NCBI GenBank assembly: GCA_003246455.1
Contig: QKAF01000110.1
Span: 87,926-151,925 of the forward strand
Length of the DNA stretch: 64,000 nt
Direction of reading: 5' to 3'
DNA from: Bacteroidota bacterium
GTDB taxonomy: Bacteria; Bacteroidota; Ignavibacteria; SZUA-365
The translations under genes were made by a program, and so were the position numbers. Shown piece after piece: positions 42,629 through 51,606 of the stretch. The notes beneath the pieces were generated by a model. The model was not told where the DNA came from. It made no database searches and was given only the letters and a program-made list of their open reading frames with translations. Every line of letters begins with the position of its first letter. Within the stretch, counting starts at the first letter, position 1.

Positions 42629-44384
42629 CCGCTTCCTCGGTTCAGCGTTTCTCCCCCCCCTCTATCGCACCTTACCCCGGGTGATTATAACCTTTCTTTT
42701 GATGGTCGTCAGTCCCGTCGTGTCGTCAGGACAGGTATTGTCTCCACTGGCCGCACCTTCCTGCGGCATGCAATCCGCTCCGCAGCACGCTCTGTTCAAA
42801 GGCATCGCCCCGCATGGCGGCGCGCATCTGCCGACGCGCGGTGCTCTGCGCGGCCTCGTCGTTTTCGTTGAGACACTCAACGACACCTCGCCGGATCTTT
42901 CCTGGCCGCTGGGGACTATGCCCTCCTGGAGCGCCGCCTATAAGGACCGTGTTGAACGGTACTTCGCGGACATGTCCGGCGGAGCCATGCAACTCCAGCT
43001 CGATGTGTACCCGGACCTGATGATCACACGCGGAACAGAGGACGGCTACGTGTACTGGAGTCAGAACTTCGGGCATGCCATCAATGAAATACTCGATTCC
43101 ATCGATACGAAGCTGGATTTCGGGATCTATGATCTGTGGGATGCCGAGGGAAAGGTTTACCGCCTTCAGCCCGGTCCGGACGGGAGAGTCGATCTCCTGA
43201 TCTTCATTTTCCGGAGCATCGCGAACACGACGTTTCTTCCCTTTTCCGGCGTTTCGGACCTCGGATTCGCCGGATACCATTTTCTTGACGGTTCCCTGGC
43301 GCGGTGGGTGTACGGCGGTACCGGGCAGTTCAACGATGCCGGCGCTTCCGGACTGACGATCTGCAGAGCCCCGGGATACCGTATGGTCATCGACCAGGAA
43401 TTCGCCTTCCAGGTGACGCTTCATGAACTGGGACACAAGCTGTTCGGCGAAGGGCATCCGGCCGAAATTTTCGGCGGTCTCGGGCTGATGGCCAATGCCG
43501 GAAACGGCTATGCGATGAACGGCTTCGAACGGCAGCTCGCGGGGTACATCGATTTTCGCGAAGTCGCAGCGGATCAGGATACCGTTGTCACCCTGCGGGA
43601 TTATGTCACGACCGGTGAAGCGGTACTCATCCCGATTCCCGAGGTGGATCGAGCATATTACAGCCTCGAATACCATACCCGGCAATCGGAATGGGATTCC
43701 GCCCCTGTCGAAGGCCTGTATGCATTCCGCATTTACGACAGCTGGAGCAAGAACCAGAAAGAAGTCCATGTCGTGAGTGCGGAAGGAAAATACAACTGGG
43801 CGCTCGATACGATCTCAGGAACGATCTATCCCACGACACCCTCTCCGCTCAAGGGGTACAATCGTTTCCAGCGGATTCCCATTAATGGAAAGAACTACTG
43901 GGCCGAGGGCTGGTGGGGCGACTCCCGCTGTGCTTTCACGCTCGACCGGCCGGAATTTGCGGTGCTGAAGAATCCGACACCGGATTTTCTTTTCGGCACG
44001 GATACCATACGGACAAATCTTCATATTTCCCTGCTCACGGCTGACGAAAGCAGCGCAACGGTGCGAATCTCGTATCAGAGCCCGGTGATCCTGTCGACCG
44101 GCAGCAGCCCCGCGTCCGCGTTTTCTCTCTCTCTTCCGTACCCGCATCCACTCCGGGATCATGGCAGCGGCGTGATACCGTTCACGACCTCCCGCGGCGG
44201 CCCGGTACGCCTCAATCTGTATGACGCGACCGGACGCATGCTTCGAACCCTGCTGGAGAAAGAAGTCCCGGCGGGAAGCCAGAAGTGCTCGATAAACGTC
44301 GATGGCCTTCCCGCGGGGGTCTACCAGCTCGTCCTTCAATCTGCTGAAGGCAGAAGCACGCAATCCATTGTCATTACTCGCTAA
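42618..44384 (+). CDS. Secreted M6-like zinc metalloprotease with a type-9-secretion-like sorting domain
   Basis: 588 residues. An N-terminal signal sequence (VIITFLLMVVSPVVSSGQ, ending about residue 39), a protease domain with VTLHELGHKLFGEGHP (about 270), and a C-terminal sorting domain (about 495-588) with SLPYPHPLRDHG, VRLNLYDATGRMLRTLLE, LPAGVYQLVLQSAEGRSTQSIVIT. HELGH supplies two zinc-binding His and the catalytic Glu; the third ligand position is shifted compared with the usual spacing. The sorting domain suggests export and surface attachment by a type 9 system, whose machinery is elsewhere. Start may lie a little downstream. Confidence 0.85.
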   Translation: MTIDRFLGSAFLPPLYRTLPRVIITFLLMVVSPVVSSGQVLSPLAAPSCGMQSAPQHALFKGIAPHGGAHLPTRGALRGLVVFVETLNDTSPDLSWPLGTMPSWSAAYKDRVERYFADMSGGAMQLQLDVYPDLMITRGTEDGYVYWSQNFGHAINEILDSIDTKLDFGIYDLWDAEGKVYRLQPGPDGRVDLLIFIFRSIANTTFLPFSGVSDLGFAGYHFLDGSLARWVYGGTGQFNDAGASGLTICRAPGYRMVIDQEFAFQVTLHELGHKLFGEGHPAEIFGGLGLMANAGNGYAMNGFERQLAGYIDFREVAADQDTVVTLRDYVTTGEAVLIPIPEVDRAYYSLEYHTRQSEWDSAPVEGLYAFRIYDSWSKNQKEVHVVSAEGKYNWALDTISGTIYPTTPSPLKGYNRFQRIPINGKNYWAEGWWGDSRCAFTLDRPEFAVLKNPTPDFLFGTDTIRTNLHISLLTADESSATVRISYQSPVILSTGSSPASAFSLSLPYPHPLRDHGSGVIPFTTSRGGPVRLNLYDATGRMLRTLLEKEVPAGSQKCSINVDGLPAGVYQLVLQSAEGRSTQSIVITR

Positions 44385-44396
44385 ACCGGATCTCAA

Positions 44397-45293
44397 ATGA
44401 AGACGCTTGGAATAGAACAGAACTTCCTCGGAATCGAAGATGCGCATTCAACGCTCGACAATGCGGAGATCGCCATCGTGTCCGCGCCGTACGAACACAC
44501 GGTATCTTATGGCGGAGGAACCGCACGGGGACCCGCGGCAATCCTCGAGGCATCGCACTATGTTGAATTCTGGGATGAAGAATTCCGGCGCGAGCTCTGT
44601 TTCGAGAAAGGGATCGCCACGGTGGAACCCATCGATTTCGGCTCGGCGGCTGATGGCGAGGCCCTGGGGATGATCGAGGAACAGGTCCGTGCGCTTCTCG
44701 CCAGGGATAAATTCGTGGTCACGCTCGGTGGGGAGCACACGATCTCTGCCGCCCCGATCAGGGCGCATCTGGAAAAGTACCCCGAAATGACGGTCCTCCA
44801 GATCGACGCGCATTCCGATCTCCGCGAGTCGTACGAGGGCTCCGAATACAGTCACGCCTCCGTGATGGCCCGCGTCCTGGAATTTCTCCCACCCGCGCGC
44901 CTCGTCCAGGCGGGTATCCGTGCGCAGTGCCGGGAAGAGTATGAACGCATCGAGCGCGACGGGCTTCAGACGTTTTTCGGGTGGGAAATCCGACAGGGCG
45001 TCTATGGCCAGTCGTGGAAGGAACGGGTCCTGGACGCGCTCGGCGAGACGGTCTATATCACCTTCGATATCGACGGTCTCGATCCCTCCATCATGCCCTC
45101 GACGGGAACGCCCGAACCGGGAGGACTGCTCTGGGATGAGACGATTCAGCTCATGAAACTGATCGGGAAACACCGGAAAATCGTCGGTTTCGACATCGTC
45201 GAACTCGCCCCGGTCAGCGGTGTGACATGGCCGGACTTTCTTGCCGCCAAACTTGTATCGAAAATGCTCAACGCCGCGTATCTCGGCGTGTGA
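44397..45293 (+). CDS. speB: Agmatinase (ureohydrolase family)
   Basis: Hydrolyses agmatine to putrescine and urea (polyamine synthesis). 298 residues with manganese motifs GGEHTISAAP, IDAHSDLRESYEGSEYSHASVM and ITFDIDGLDPSIMPSTGTPEPGG, all intact. The N-terminus (SAPYEHTVSYGGGTARGPAAI) is agmatinase-like rather than arginase-like. Starts 12 bases after the protease stop. An arginase or guanidinobutyrase activity cannot be strictly excluded. Confidence 0.93.
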   Translation: MKTLGIEQNFLGIEDAHSTLDNAEIAIVSAPYEHTVSYGGGTARGPAAILEASHYVEFWDEEFRRELCFEKGIATVEPIDFGSAADGEALGMIEEQVRALLARDKFVVTLGGEHTISAAPIRAHLEKYPEMTVLQIDAHSDLRESYEGSEYSHASVMARVLEFLPPARLVQAGIRAQCREEYERIERDGLQTFFGWEIRQGVYGQSWKERVLDALGETVYITFDIDGLDPSIMPSTGTPEPGGLLWDETIQLMKLIGKHRKIVGFDIVELAPVSGVTWPDFLAAKLVSKMLNAAYLGV

Positions 45294-45318
45294 CCTGCTG
45301 AGCCCCCGGGAATAACCT

Positions 45319-46362
45319 CTATTCTTCTGCCACGTAATCGCGAATACGCTGGAGCGCTTCCTGCATATCCGGAGGCAGAGGGCTTTCGAATGCCACGCGT
45401 TCCCCTGTCACCGGATGCGTGAAGCCCAGAGTTCGCGCATGAAGGGCCTGCCGGGTGAGCAGCAGCAGCAATTCATGGATGAAGCTTTTGTAGCGGCCGG
45501 TGACTGCGCCATAATGGATGCGCCTCCCGCCGTAGGTTGGATCGCCGAAAACCGGGTGGCGGACGTGAGCCATATGCACGCGAATCTGATGCGTCCTGCC
45601 TGTCCGCAGCTTCAATCGAACCAGTGAGACGAAGCCGAAGTCTTCAATAACCGTGTATTCGGTTGCGGCATACTTCCCCCCCTCCACTACCGCCACCTTT
45701 TTCCTGTCGCTCGGGTGCCGCGCGAGCGGCTCCTCGATCAGTCCGGTGGAGTTCTTGAAACTGCCCCATACGATGGCCTGGTATTCCCGATCGATGCTGT
45801 GATCGGCGAACTGCCGCGATATTCCCTGGTGCGCCACGGTGTTTTTCGCGACCGCCAGCAGGCCGGAAGTGTCTTTATCAAGCCGATGCAGGATTCCCGG
45901 GCGATCTTCTCCCCGTTCCCGTGACAGGTTCTCGGTGTGGTACAGGAGGCCGTTTACCAGGGTCCCGGTGTAATTCCCGAATGCGGGATGGGTGACCATG
46001 CCTGCGGGTTTATTGACGATGATGACTGATTCGTCCTCGTACACGATATCGAGGGGAATGGGCTCGGCCTGCACTTCGGGCGGCGGCGGTTTCGGGACGG
46101 TGCAGACGACCTGGTCGCCCGGGCAGACGATTCTTCCCGCTTTGGTCACGACCACACCGTTGACCACGACCCCTCCCGCTTCAATGAGCAGTTTCACTTT
46201 CGTGCGGGAGGCGTTCTCAACGCTTCGTGTGATAAACTGATCGAGCCGCACCCTGCGCGCATTCGGCGCCGAGCGCAGCTCGTAGACGGTAACCTCGGGA
46301 CTGTCGTCGTCCTGGAGATCGTTGTCGTTTTCAGGAAGTTCCAGATCGGAAGATTCAGGCAT
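45319..46362 (-). CDS. rluD: RluD-type 23S rRNA pseudouridine synthase
   Basis: The ORF-track start lies inside lspA; I use the ATG at 46362 (MPESSDLELPENDNDL), which overlaps the lspA stop by 8 bases; 347 residues. An acidic lead, then an S4 RNA-binding domain (about 28-85, VRLDQFITRSVENASRTKVKLLIEAGGVVVNG) and the RluA-family catalytic domain with the catalytic Asp in HRLDKDTSGLLAVAKN. RluC or another RluA-type member is possible; RluD is favoured by the S4 domain and the lspA context, a frequent neighbour. Confidence 0.93.
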   Translation of the reverse strand: MPESSDLELPENDNDLQDDDSPEVTVYELRSAPNARRVRLDQFITRSVENASRTKVKLLIEAGGVVVNGVVVTKAGRIVCPGDQVVCTVPKPPPPEVQAEPIPLDIVYEDESVIIVNKPAGMVTHPAFGNYTGTLVNGLLYHTENLSRERGEDRPGILHRLDKDTSGLLAVAKNTVAHQGISRQFADHSIDREYQAIVWGSFKNSTGLIEEPLARHPSDRKKVAVVEGGKYAATEYTVIEDFGFVSLVRLKLRTGRTHQIRVHMAHVRHPVFGDPTYGGRRIHYGAVTGRYKSFIHELLLLLTRQALHARTLGFTHPVTGERVAFESPLPPDMQEALQRIRDYVAEE

Positions 46363-46966
46363 GCCCTTCGCCGGGAGACGTATGTGACTGCTCGTCGGAG
46401 GGTTTGCCTTCAGGCGAGGAAGCGACATTTTTTTCCTCATGCGGAAGGCCGGTGATGAGAAGCATCACCACCCCGACGGAAACCGCCGCATCCGCGATGT
46501 TGAAAATGGGCCAGAACTTGAATCCGCCTCCACCCAGGTGCACCGTGAAAAGATCGATATCGAGGAAATCGACGACATTGCCGTAGAACATTGGGGCGGT
46601 ATCGTAAAGGACCCCGTAGAACGTCCGGTCTACCAGGTTCCCGAGCGCACCAGCCAGAATCATGGCAAGTGAAAGACGGAGCAGCAGCTTTGCGTTCCGA
46701 TGGCGATAGAGGTAATACACGATACCGATCGAGGCGAGAAGCGAGAAGATCACAAGGAACAGCTTTCCGCCGAGGTCCAGCCCGAAAGCCATATTGGGAT
46801 TTTCGATGTAGGTGATCTTCAGCCAGTCTCCGACGACGGGGATGGATTCACCATACCTCATCCCATCGATCACGATGCCGAGTGCGGGAAGAGAGATCCC
46901 TTTGACGATCAGCTTCGAGAGCTGATCGGCAAAGAGGATACCGAGGGATAAAAAGAGTATTCGCAT
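46355..46966 (-). CDS. lspA: Lipoprotein signal peptidase (signal peptidase II)
   Basis: 203 residues with four membrane helices and the two catalytic aspartates in GALGNLVDRTFYG and FWPIFNIADAAVSVGV. ITYIENPNMAFGL is the conserved N-A-FG segment. A longer periplasmic loop (about 125-155) and a hydrophilic C-terminal tail extend it past the usual ~165 residues. It processes the many lipoproteins encoded here. In the rluD-lspA-dksA-ileS order also seen in other bacteria. Confidence 0.95.
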   Translation of the reverse strand: MRILFLSLGILFADQLSKLIVKGISLPALGIVIDGMRYGESIPVVGDWLKITYIENPNMAFGLDLGGKLFLVIFSLLASIGIVYYLYRHRNAKLLLRLSLAMILAGALGNLVDRTFYGVLYDTAPMFYGNVVDFLDIDLFTVHLGGGGFKFWPIFNIADAAVSVGVVMLLITGLPHEEKNVASSPEGKPSDEQSHTSPGEGHA

Positions 46967-46993
46967 AACGTGTACGGCCTTTCCCGTTCAGGA

Positions 46994-48100
46994 TCAGCGC
47001 GCTTTCGTCTCCTGTTTGCAGTTCACGCACATCCGCGCATGGGGCACCGCTTCGAGCCGGCCCTTTTCGATCAGATTGCTGCAAACGATGCAGATACCGT
47101 AGTTCCCGCTTTTGATGCGCTGAAGTGCGTCCGTCAGATGAGAGATGAATTTTCGCTCACGGGCGGCGAACAGATATGCTTTCTCGCGCTCCATTGCATC
47201 GGTGCCCTGATCCGCCATGTGCAGGGAATACGTTGAATCCTCGCTGAATTCCCCAGAAGACGAATCGTTGAGACGCTCCTCGATACTCATGAGTTCTTCA
47301 TTCGCATCGTGGATTTTCTGCATGATGATCACGCGGAAATAATCAAGATCCTTATCCGAATAGGTCTTCTGCGTACGCGGTTTTACCGGCGCGTTGGATT
47401 CCCCTTTCTTCTTGACGAGCAGCCCCTGCTTGCCCTGGTATTTCGGGACGGCAACCGGCGCTTTCTTCGAACGGCGCGTGTATTTCCGCTTTGTGCGGGT
47501 TTCCGGCACCGCAGCTTCTTCCGTCGGTACGGCAGCGTCGACGGCGACAGGTTTCGCGGGGCGCGATTTCCTGACGGGTGCGGCTTTCCCCGGCGCTTTC
47601 GCGGCGGCCGTTTTCCGTGCTGCGCCGGTCGCTTCCGTCTTCACCGCGGCTTTTTTCGCGGCAGCTTTCGCTTTCGGGGCCTCTTTCGCTTTCGGGGCAG
47701 CTTTGGTCTTCGCCGCGGCCTTCGATTTCACCGCAGGTTTTGCTTTTTCGGCATCCTTGGATTTCGACGCGGGCCTGGATTTGGAAGCGGCATCTCTCTT
47801 CGCCGCAGGCTTCGTCTTCGCTGCCGCGCTCTTGCTGTCCGCTTTGGATTTTGCAGCCGGCTTGGACTTCGCCGTCCCTGCGCTGGTTTTGGCGGTTTTG
47901 CCGTCTGCTTTTTTCGGCGCGCTGCTGGTCTTTGCCTTCGCGCTCGAGGCGGATTTCGCCTTCACCGCTTTTCCGTCGGTCTTGGAATTTTTCGTGTTTT
48001 CTTTCACTGAGGCCGCTTTTGCTTTCTTATTTTCAACGGCGTCATCACCCTTGCGGGCGGATGCACTCGTTTTTGAGGGTGTCTTTTTTTTCGCTGCCAT
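46994..48100 (-). CDS. DksA/TraR-type zinc-finger protein with a long Lys/Ala-rich histone-like N-terminus
   Basis: I choose the ATG at 48100 (MAAKKKTPSKTSASARKG), one codon after the ORF-track GTG, with AGGAGAT upstream; 368 residues. Residues ~1-250 are almost entirely K, A, S, P and T in short repeats (SKSKDAEKAKPAVKSKAAAKTK), as in histone H1 or AlgP tails and probably DNA-binding and disordered. From ~255 a DksA/TraR domain follows: a coiled coil (YFRVIIMQKIHDANEELMSIEERL) and a C4 zinc finger (CIVCSNLI to CVNCKQ). Between ileS and lspA, as for TraR/DksA genes elsewhere. Confidence 0.9.
   Translation of the reverse strand: MAAKKKTPSKTSASARKGDDAVENKKAKAASVKENTKNSKTDGKAVKAKSASSAKAKTSSAPKKADGKTAKTSAGTAKSKPAAKSKADSKSAAAKTKPAAKRDAASKSRPASKSKDAEKAKPAVKSKAAAKTKAAPKAKEAPKAKAAAKKAAVKTEATGAARKTAAAKAPGKAAPVRKSRPAKPVAVDAAVPTEEAAVPETRTKRKYTRRSKKAPVAVPKYQGKQGLLVKKKGESNAPVKPRTQKTYSDKDLDYFRVIIMQKIHDANEELMSIEERLNDSSSGEFSEDSTYSLHMADQGTDAMEREKAYLFAARERKFISHLTDALQRIKSGNYGICIVCSNLIEKGRLEAVPHARMCVNCKQETKAR
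47380..48090 (-). repeat. Lys/Ala-coding low-complexity region
   Basis: Coding repeats rich in AAG, GCG and GCC codons (minus strand) encode the histone-like half of the DksA-type protein. Repeat units are irregular (KSKPA, KTKAAPKAKEA), so this is not a VNTR of fixed period. Confidence 0.8.
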
Positions 48101-48144
48101 CACAGTATCTCCTAATCAAGGAAAACAGGGCACCGCGCTGGGAG

Positions 48145-51100
48145 TCAGTCGGTGATGGTGGTGGTAATATACACGCTGCAGGTAAATTCGTTCACGTCAA
48201 GACGCGATCCGCTTCCATCAGGGATCGTTGCCCTAACGATTTTTTCCGCAAGTGTTTCATCGCAAATATACGATTCCATTCTGAGAATTGCCCGTGTCAG
48301 GGCTTCATCCGTCGAATCAAAGGTGATGACGATTCTGTCGGTGACAGAATACCCGCTTTCCTTTCGAAGCGTCTGTATCTTGCTCACGAACTCGCGTGCC
48401 GTCCCTTCGTCCAGTAATTCATCCGTCAGGACGGTATCGAGCGCGACCACAAGGTCATTGTCCGCGCCGATCGTCCAGCCTTCGATATCCTGATGCTGGA
48501 TTTCGATATCCTCGCGTGAGAGGGTGACTTCCTCTCCGTCGAGAGAGAGAACGATGCTTCCCTCGGATTCCACCCGGTTGATTTCATCCAGCGTGAATGC
48601 ATTCACCCTGGCGGTGATCGCTTTCACCAGCTTGCCGAATTTGGGACCGATCGCCTTGAAATTCGGTTTCGCTTTCTTCCGGAGCATCTCCGAATCGTTC
48701 GCGATGAATTCGATATCCTTGATGTTCGTTTCGTCGATGATGATCGAGTGCATCGCACGGACATGCTCCACGATTTCAGGTGACGTGGTCGCGACCAGGA
48801 TGCGCGCAAGCGGCTGGCGGGTTTTGATGCGCGTCTGCTCACGAAGCCCGCGTGCGAGATAGACAACCCGCTGCGCGATGTTCATGCGGCTCTTGAGATT
48901 GACGTCGATCATTCCCGGCTCGGGGAGCAGTGCGAGGTGCACGGACTCAGCGGCCGTCTCCTGCGCGAAGTTCACCGTCAGTCGCTGGTACAGATGCTCA
49001 GACAGAAACGGTGCGAACGGGGACATGAGCTGTGCGACCGTAAGCATGCATGTGTGCAGCGTCTGGTACGCGGCGAGTTTGTCTTCAGACATCTGCCCTT
49101 TCCAGAATCGGCGGCGGTTCCGACGCACATACCAGTTGGAAAGCTGGTCCACGGTAAACTCCGTGATTGCGCGCGCCGCCGGCGTCACGTCATAGGCATC
49201 CATGGAACTGCGGACATCGCGGACTAGTGCGTGGAGTTCGGTCATGATCCACTGGTCGATTTCGGGGCGCCGGTCGACAGGGATTTCCGCTTCCGTTCCT
49301 TCGTACCCGTCGATGTTCGCGTACAGAGCGAAGAACTGGTACGTGTTGATCAGGGCACGGAAGAAATTCCGCTGCACGCCTTCGATGTCTTTTTCGTTGA
49401 ACATGGTCTGCCGCCATGGAGGGCTTCCCACCGTCAGATACCACCGGGTGGCGTCCGCGCCGTACTGCTCCAGCACGACGAACGGATCGACGACATTCCC
49501 CTTCGACTTCGACATCTTCTGGCCATTCTTGTCGAGGACGAGTTCATTGACGATCAGGTTCCGGAACGCGGGTTTGTCGAAAAGCGCGGAGGAGATCGCG
49601 TGCAGGGTATAGAACCAGCCGCGCGTCTGATCGATGCCTTCGCAGATGAAATCCGCGGGGAAGCTCGCCTCGAACGTTTCCCTGTTTTCGAAGGGATAAT
49701 GATACTGCGCGAAAGGCATCGCGCCGGAATCGAACCACACGTCGATCAACTCCGAGGTCCGCCGGTAAATTGTGCCGTTTTTCTCAAAGAGGATTTCGTC
49801 GACCCACGGTTTATGCAGATCGATATCCTCACGTGTCGGAGCGACGCGTTCACCGTCGACGACGCGGAAACCCTGAAGGAGCTCTTCGATCGACCCGACG
49901 ATGAACATGTCCGAACCATCTTCGGCGATCCAGATCGGAAGCGGGGTTCCCCAGTAGCGGTCACGGGAAAGCGACCAGTCCTTGTTGTCTTCGAGCCAGT
50001 TTCCAAAACGTCCGGCACCCACTTCAGGCGGACACCAGTTGATCTCCCTGTTCAGTTCAATCATCCGGGAGGCATACTCGGTCGTCCGGATGTACCAGCT
50101 GTCGCGGGCGTAGTAGATCAGCGGATTGTCGCAGCGCCAGCAATGAGGGTAGCTGTGCATGTAATCCTTCGAAGACCGGTAGATACGCCCTTTCTCTTTG
50201 AGCATGCGGATGATCTCAGGGTCTACCCCGTCTTCCTTGTGCGTGGCGAACTGAATTGTCTTGACCAGCCGTCCGGCGAAATCCGTCACTTCTTCCGTGA
50301 AGCGGCCACTCGTCGTCACGGGAAGCACAAACGGCAGATCATACTTCTTCATCATTTCGTAGTCATCAACGCCGAATGCCGGCGCCATATGCACGATACC
50401 CGATCCATCTTCGGTGGTGACGAAATCCCCGCCGACGATGTAGAAGGCCTTTTTGTCCACCGGCACGTAATCGAAAAGTCGCTCGTATTCCTTGCCCAGG
50501 AGGTCACTCCCCTTCATTTCCGCGAGCGTTTCATATTCTTCGCTGATAACGGCGAGGCGCTCCTTCGCGAGGTACAGGACGCCATGCTCCGCCGTCCGGA
50601 TTTTCACGTAGTCGACGTCCGGATGCACGGCGAGTGCGACATTCGAGATCAGCGTCCACGGAGTGGTCGTCCACACGAGGATGTTCGCATCCTCATCGAC
50701 GCATTTGAACTTCACGTAGACATTCATGTCCTGCACATCGGCATAGCCGAGGGCGAGTTCATGCGACGACAGCGGTGTCTCGCAGTGCGGACACTGCGGG
50801 ACGATCTTGAATCCCTTGTAGACGAGCCCCTTCTTGTAAAACTCCTTCAGCGCCCACCAAACCGACTCGATATAATCGTTGGTGCAGGTGATGTACGCGT
50901 CCTGGAGGTTGATCCAGTAGCCCATCCGTTCGGTAAGCTTCTGCCATCCTTCGGGGTATTCGATATGGTGATAGACGAAGTCTTTCGCTTTCTGGTTGAA
51001 TTTCTCAACCCCGTATTTCTCGATATCGGACTTCTGCTCAAACTTCAGCTCTTTCTCCAGCGCGACCTCGATCGGAAGCCCGTGGGTATCCCAGCCGGCT

Positions 51101-51351
51101 TTCCGCATCACCTGGTGGCCCGTGACGGTCTTGTAGCGGCACACCATGTCTTTCAGCGTCCGCGCCATCACGTGATGGATACCGGGTTTGCCGTTTACCG
51201 ACGGCGGTCCTTCATAGAACGTGAATCGTTTTGCGCCGGCGCGTTCGTCGATGCTTTTCTGAAAGATCTGGTGTTCGCGCCAGAATGCGAGGATTTCCTG
51301 TTCCAGTTCGGCGTAGCTGAATTTTTCCGGAAAGGGCTGAAAGGTGGCCAT
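48145..51351 (-). CDS. ileS: Isoleucyl-tRNA synthetase, long (IleS2-like) form
   Basis: Charges tRNA-Ile. I start at the ATG at 51351 (MATFQPFPEKFSYAELEQEIL); 1068 residues, longer than the ~930-residue bacterial IleS1 and close to the archaeal/eukaryote-like IleS2. HIGH-type motif PPSVNGKPGIHHV and KMSKS motif NGQKMSKSKGNVV are intact, and the C-terminal anticodon domain is complete. Lacks the C-terminal zinc-binding cysteines of IleS1. IleS2-type enzymes are known to be naturally resistant to mupirocin, an inference only for this one. Confidence 0.96.
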   Translation of the reverse strand: MATFQPFPEKFSYAELEQEILAFWREHQIFQKSIDERAGAKRFTFYEGPPSVNGKPGIHHVMARTLKDMVCRYKTVTGHQVMRKAGWDTHGLPIEVALEKELKFEQKSDIEKYGVEKFNQKAKDFVYHHIEYPEGWQKLTERMGYWINLQDAYITCTNDYIESVWWALKEFYKKGLVYKGFKIVPQCPHCETPLSSHELALGYADVQDMNVYVKFKCVDEDANILVWTTTPWTLISNVALAVHPDVDYVKIRTAEHGVLYLAKERLAVISEEYETLAEMKGSDLLGKEYERLFDYVPVDKKAFYIVGGDFVTTEDGSGIVHMAPAFGVDDYEMMKKYDLPFVLPVTTSGRFTEEVTDFAGRLVKTIQFATHKEDGVDPEIIRMLKEKGRIYRSSKDYMHSYPHCWRCDNPLIYYARDSWYIRTTEYASRMIELNREINWCPPEVGAGRFGNWLEDNKDWSLSRDRYWGTPLPIWIAEDGSDMFIVGSIEELLQGFRVVDGERVAPTREDIDLHKPWVDEILFEKNGTIYRRTSELIDVWFDSGAMPFAQYHYPFENRETFEASFPADFICEGIDQTRGWFYTLHAISSALFDKPAFRNLIVNELVLDKNGQKMSKSKGNVVDPFVVLEQYGADATRWYLTVGSPPWRQTMFNEKDIEGVQRNFFRALINTYQFFALYANIDGYEGTEAEIPVDRRPEIDQWIMTELHALVRDVRSSMDAYDVTPAARAITEFTVDQLSNWYVRRNRRRFWKGQMSEDKLAAYQTLHTCMLTVAQLMSPFAPFLSEHLYQRLTVNFAQETAAESVHLALLPEPGMIDVNLKSRMNIAQRVVYLARGLREQTRIKTRQPLARILVATTSPEIVEHVRAMHSIIIDETNIKDIEFIANDSEMLRKKAKPNFKAIGPKFGKLVKAITARVNAFTLDEINRVESEGSIVLSLDGEEVTLSREDIEIQHQDIEGWTIGADNDLVVALDTVLTDELLDEGTAREFVSKIQTLRKESGYSVTDRIVITFDSTDEALTRAILRMESYICDETLAEKIVRATIPDGSGSRLDVNEFTCSVYITTTITD

Positions 51352-51361
51352 GATCGTGCTG

Positions 51362-51595
51362 TTATTTCCTGGATAAAGATTGTATTGCGTATGCGACAAA
51401 CGTGAGCAGCAGGCTCAGGAGAACACTGGTCGCGAGCGGGACATAAAGGGAACCGCCCGGAATATCGATCTCGAAATCACCGGGGAGTTCTCCGATAAGC
51501 GGAATTCCGTGAAAGTACATCGCCACCCACAGAAGGAGCACGCTCAGAAGGAGCAGCGCCGCGATGAGCCTGACTGGTGTGAAGCGATCGTCCAT
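51362..51595 (-). CDS. DUF2905 small membrane protein
   Basis: I start at the ATG at 51595 (MDDRFTPVRLIAALLLLSVLLLW), not the ORF-track 51724; 77 residues with two membrane helices (about 10-30 and 52-75) separated by the conserved GIPLIGELPGDFEIDIPGGSLYVPLATS. This is the DUF2905 family. Function unknown. Eleven bases downstream of punA and just ahead of ileS, in the same operon. Confidence 0.88.
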   Translation of the reverse strand: MDDRFTPVRLIAALLLLSVLLLWVAMYFHGIPLIGELPGDFEIDIPGGSLYVPLATSVLLSLLLTFVAYAIQSLSRK

Positions 51596-51606
51596 CGAGA
51601 TTCCGC

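Noticed and set aside
47380-48090. Repeat-like Lys/Ala region considered as a CRISPR-like or satellite array
   Set aside because: Units are irregular in length and sequence, remain in one reading frame and encode protein.
49231-51405. 724-codon open frame antisense to ileS, and the similar 649-codon frame at 20628-22577 antisense to batD
   Set aside because: Both lie entirely over convincing conserved genes on the other strand and have biased His/Arg/Asp composition typical of antisense frames.
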